From contig JAPSFT010000005.1 in assembly GCA_035063765.1 (NCBI GenBank), positions 231,488 to 295,487 on the forward strand: a DNA stretch of 64,000 nucleotides, read 5' to 3'. Made by a program: the position numbers and the translations under genes. The stretch's first letter is position 1. Each line of letters starts with the position of its first letter. The notes below the pieces were generated by a model. That model was given only the letters and a program-made list of their open reading frames with translations, had not been told where the DNA came from and searched no databases. Of this stretch, positions 63,108 to 64,000 are shown piece after piece. This DNA comes from Deltaproteobacteria bacterium. Its GTDB lineage: Bacteria > Myxococcota_A > UBA9160 > PR03.

Positions 63108-63124
63108 GCCGCGATCCGTTATGC
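62972..63124 (+). other. attC site 8
   Basis: Inverse core GCCTAAC (62972-62978), core GTTATGC (63118-63124), 153 bp. It is in the same group as attC 4. The reading frame of the PEP-CTERM gene passes through most of it. Confidence 0.84.
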
Positions 63125-63157
63125 GCACTGAGACTGAGACCGAGGTAGGTTCCGCTG

Positions 63158-63625
63158 ATGCGCTCATTCCGCGTCTATGTCGACACCTCGGTTCTTGGCG
63201 GCTGCTTCGATCCTGAGTTCGCTGAGTGGTCGCTCAGTCTCATTCAAGACTTCCGGCTCGGTCGCCTCGCGCCGGTGCTATCCGAGGTCATCGCCGCTGA
63301 AGTCGAGCCGGCTCCGTCGGCCGTTCGCGAGCTCCACGAGGAACTGCTTCTCCTGCCGGCGGAGGTCGTGCGGGTCACGTCCGAGGCGCTCTCGCTCGTT
63401 ACGGCGTACCAGCAGCGAGGCGTCCTATCCCCGCGGTACCGGAACGACATGCTGCACATCGCCTTGGCAACGATCGCCCGCGTGGATGTGCTCGTGAGCT
63501 GGAACTTCCGCCATATCGTTCGGCTCGATAAGATCCGGGCATTCAATGCGGTGAACGCGGAGCGCGGGCTCGGCGACTTGAGCATCTACTCCCCGCGAGA
63601 GGTCACGTTCTATGGAGAAGAGTGA
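63158..63625 (+). CDS. Cassette-encoded PIN-domain protein (VapC-like)
   Basis: The 155-residue protein has the PIN core: FRVYVDTSVLGGCF (first Asp), SEVIAAEVEP (Glu), RNDMLHIALATIA (third Asp) and VLVSWNFRHIV. PIN-domain toxins are metal-dependent RNases. Its stop overlaps the 14-base start region of the next gene (63612). ATG 63158. Confidence 0.83.
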   Translation: MRSFRVYVDTSVLGGCFDPEFAEWSLSLIQDFRLGRLAPVLSEVIAAEVEPAPSAVRELHEELLLLPAEVVRVTSEALSLVTAYQQRGVLSPRYRNDMLHIALATIARVDVLVSWNFRHIVRLDKIRAFNAVNAERGLGDLSIYSPREVTFYGEE

Positions 63626-63794
63626 GATCCACGCCGTCGAGATGGTTCGCAAGATTCGCGATGAGCAAGCTGGGCTCCTCTCTGGCAAGCCCGAGGAGGA
63701 GGTCTTAGCCTTCTTCCGTGCCGCGGCGCAGCGGGCTCAAGAGCGCGCCAAGGCGCATGGAAAGTCGCAGCATCCACCCGAGGAAGGCGCATAA
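63612..63794 (+). CDS. Small partner of the PIN-domain protein, 60 residues
   Basis: The 60-residue helical, charged protein (EMVRKIRDEQAGLLSGKPEEEVLAFFRAAA) overlaps the PIN gene by 14 bases. The order toxin then antitoxin, the small size and the overlap fit a partner/antitoxin. The stop TAA lies in the inverse core of a ninth attC. ATG 63612. Confidence 0.65.
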   Translation: MEKSEIHAVEMVRKIRDEQAGLLSGKPEEEVLAFFRAAAQRAQERAKAHGKSQHPPEEGA

Positions 63795-63872
63795 CAAGCC
63801 GCTGCACCTGACGGCCGCGGGCTTGAGCTGGCCGTCGCGCCTCCTCTCGCTCGTGACATCGTAGCTCCACGG
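63789..63872 (+). other. Truncated attC site 9
   Basis: It begins with GCATAAC (63789-63795) followed by AAGCCGCTGCACCTGACGGC, the left arm of the attC group 4/8. No right arm or GTTRRRY core follows within the next 130 bases. The site appears cut by an insertion near 63872. Confidence 0.6.
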
Positions 63873-64000
63873 TAACCGATCACTCTGAGGCGTTCTTCCC
63901 CGCCTGGGTCCTGCTGCTGTAGAAGTCGCCCTCGAGGAGGGTGACGGATGCGAGTTCTGGCAGATGGGCGCGTGCGCCGCACCGAGGCGGAGTGGCGGGG
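63873..64000 (+). mobile_element. Left end of an IS66-like element, cut by window
   Basis: GTAACCGATCACTCTGAGG (63873-63891) resembles the GTAA-type terminus of IS66-family elements. An ORF begins at ATG 63948 with GAGGAGGG upstream. The start MRVLADGRVRRTEAEWR resembles IS66 TnpA-like proteins, and it continues beyond the window. The insertion would explain the missing half of attC 9. Confidence 0.45.
63948..64000 (+). CDS. Start of a TnpA-like ORF (3' end outside window)
   Basis: Seventeen codons from ATG 63948 are visible (MRVLADGRVRRTEAEWR), preceded by GAGGAGGG. The sequence recalls the N-terminus of small helix-turn-helix accessory proteins of IS66-type elements. With so little sequence the assignment is tentative. 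Confidence 0.4.
   Translation, partial: MRVLADGRVRRTEAEWR

Overview
The window comes from a very GC-rich (clearly above 70 percent in most genes), Gram-negative, probably aerobic bacterium. LolA, Lgt, several lipoproteins and a chromosomal integron point to a double-membrane proteobacterium-like cell. Hopanoid glycosyltransferase HpnB, B12-dependent ribonucleotide reductase, an F420:NADP oxidoreductase-like protein and a complete Pup-proteasome suggest a deep-branching lineage near the former Deltaproteobacteria (Myxococcota or Binatota-like). That placement is inference; there is no rRNA in the window. I saw no tRNA, rRNA or CRISPR array.

Layout. 1-2.9 kb: end of ruvX, then mltG and an SCP2-domain gene overlapping by 4 bases, then a nucleotidyltransferase and a 71-residue partner. 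3.0-10.2 kb: aquaporin, a membrane/periplasmic pair, a MITE-like palindrome, and a tightly overlapping five-gene minus-strand operon of envelope proteins of unknown function. 10.4-13.1 kb: a lone mreB, a coiled-coil membrane protein and a 6-phosphogluconate dehydrogenase. 13.1-19.8 kb: one minus-strand operon in the order mpa, dop, pup, prcB, prcA, pafA. It encodes the ATPase, the Pup deamidase, the Pup tag, both 20S subunits and the Pup ligase. 20.5-32 kb: lolA, ftsK, plsC, ssb, a PilZ protein, radC, moaC, a lipase, a histidine kinase, lgt and a TetR regulator. 33-55 kb: metabolic genes (ETF-ubiquinone oxidoreductase, two inositol-phosphatase-family proteins, HAD hydrolase, Tat-exported amidohydrolase, nrdJ, SDR, argE-like, a CMD/unknown/DUF2332 trio, hpnB, Nudix, YdjC deacetylase, a methylsuccinyl-CoA-dehydrogenase-like enzyme).

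55.3-63.9 kb is a chromosomal integron. An IntI-type tyrosine recombinase is followed, on the same strand, by at least eight full attC sites (115-159 bp) that delimit cassettes. The attC inverse-core and core motifs, a paired GCAGCTGA box and similar sequence between sites are visible by eye. The cassettes carry small membrane proteins, a CPBP protease, a 2H phosphoesterase, a RelE/ParE toxin-antitoxin pair, a PIN-domain pair and a PEP-CTERM protein. Their base composition is lower in GC than the core genes. The array appears to be broken at about 63.87 kb by the left end of an IS66-like element whose first ORF starts at 63948.

The two systems most worth attention are the complete Pup-proteasome operon in a Gram-negative background and the integron with its integrase in the unusual same-strand orientation, containing genes whose reading frames run into attC.
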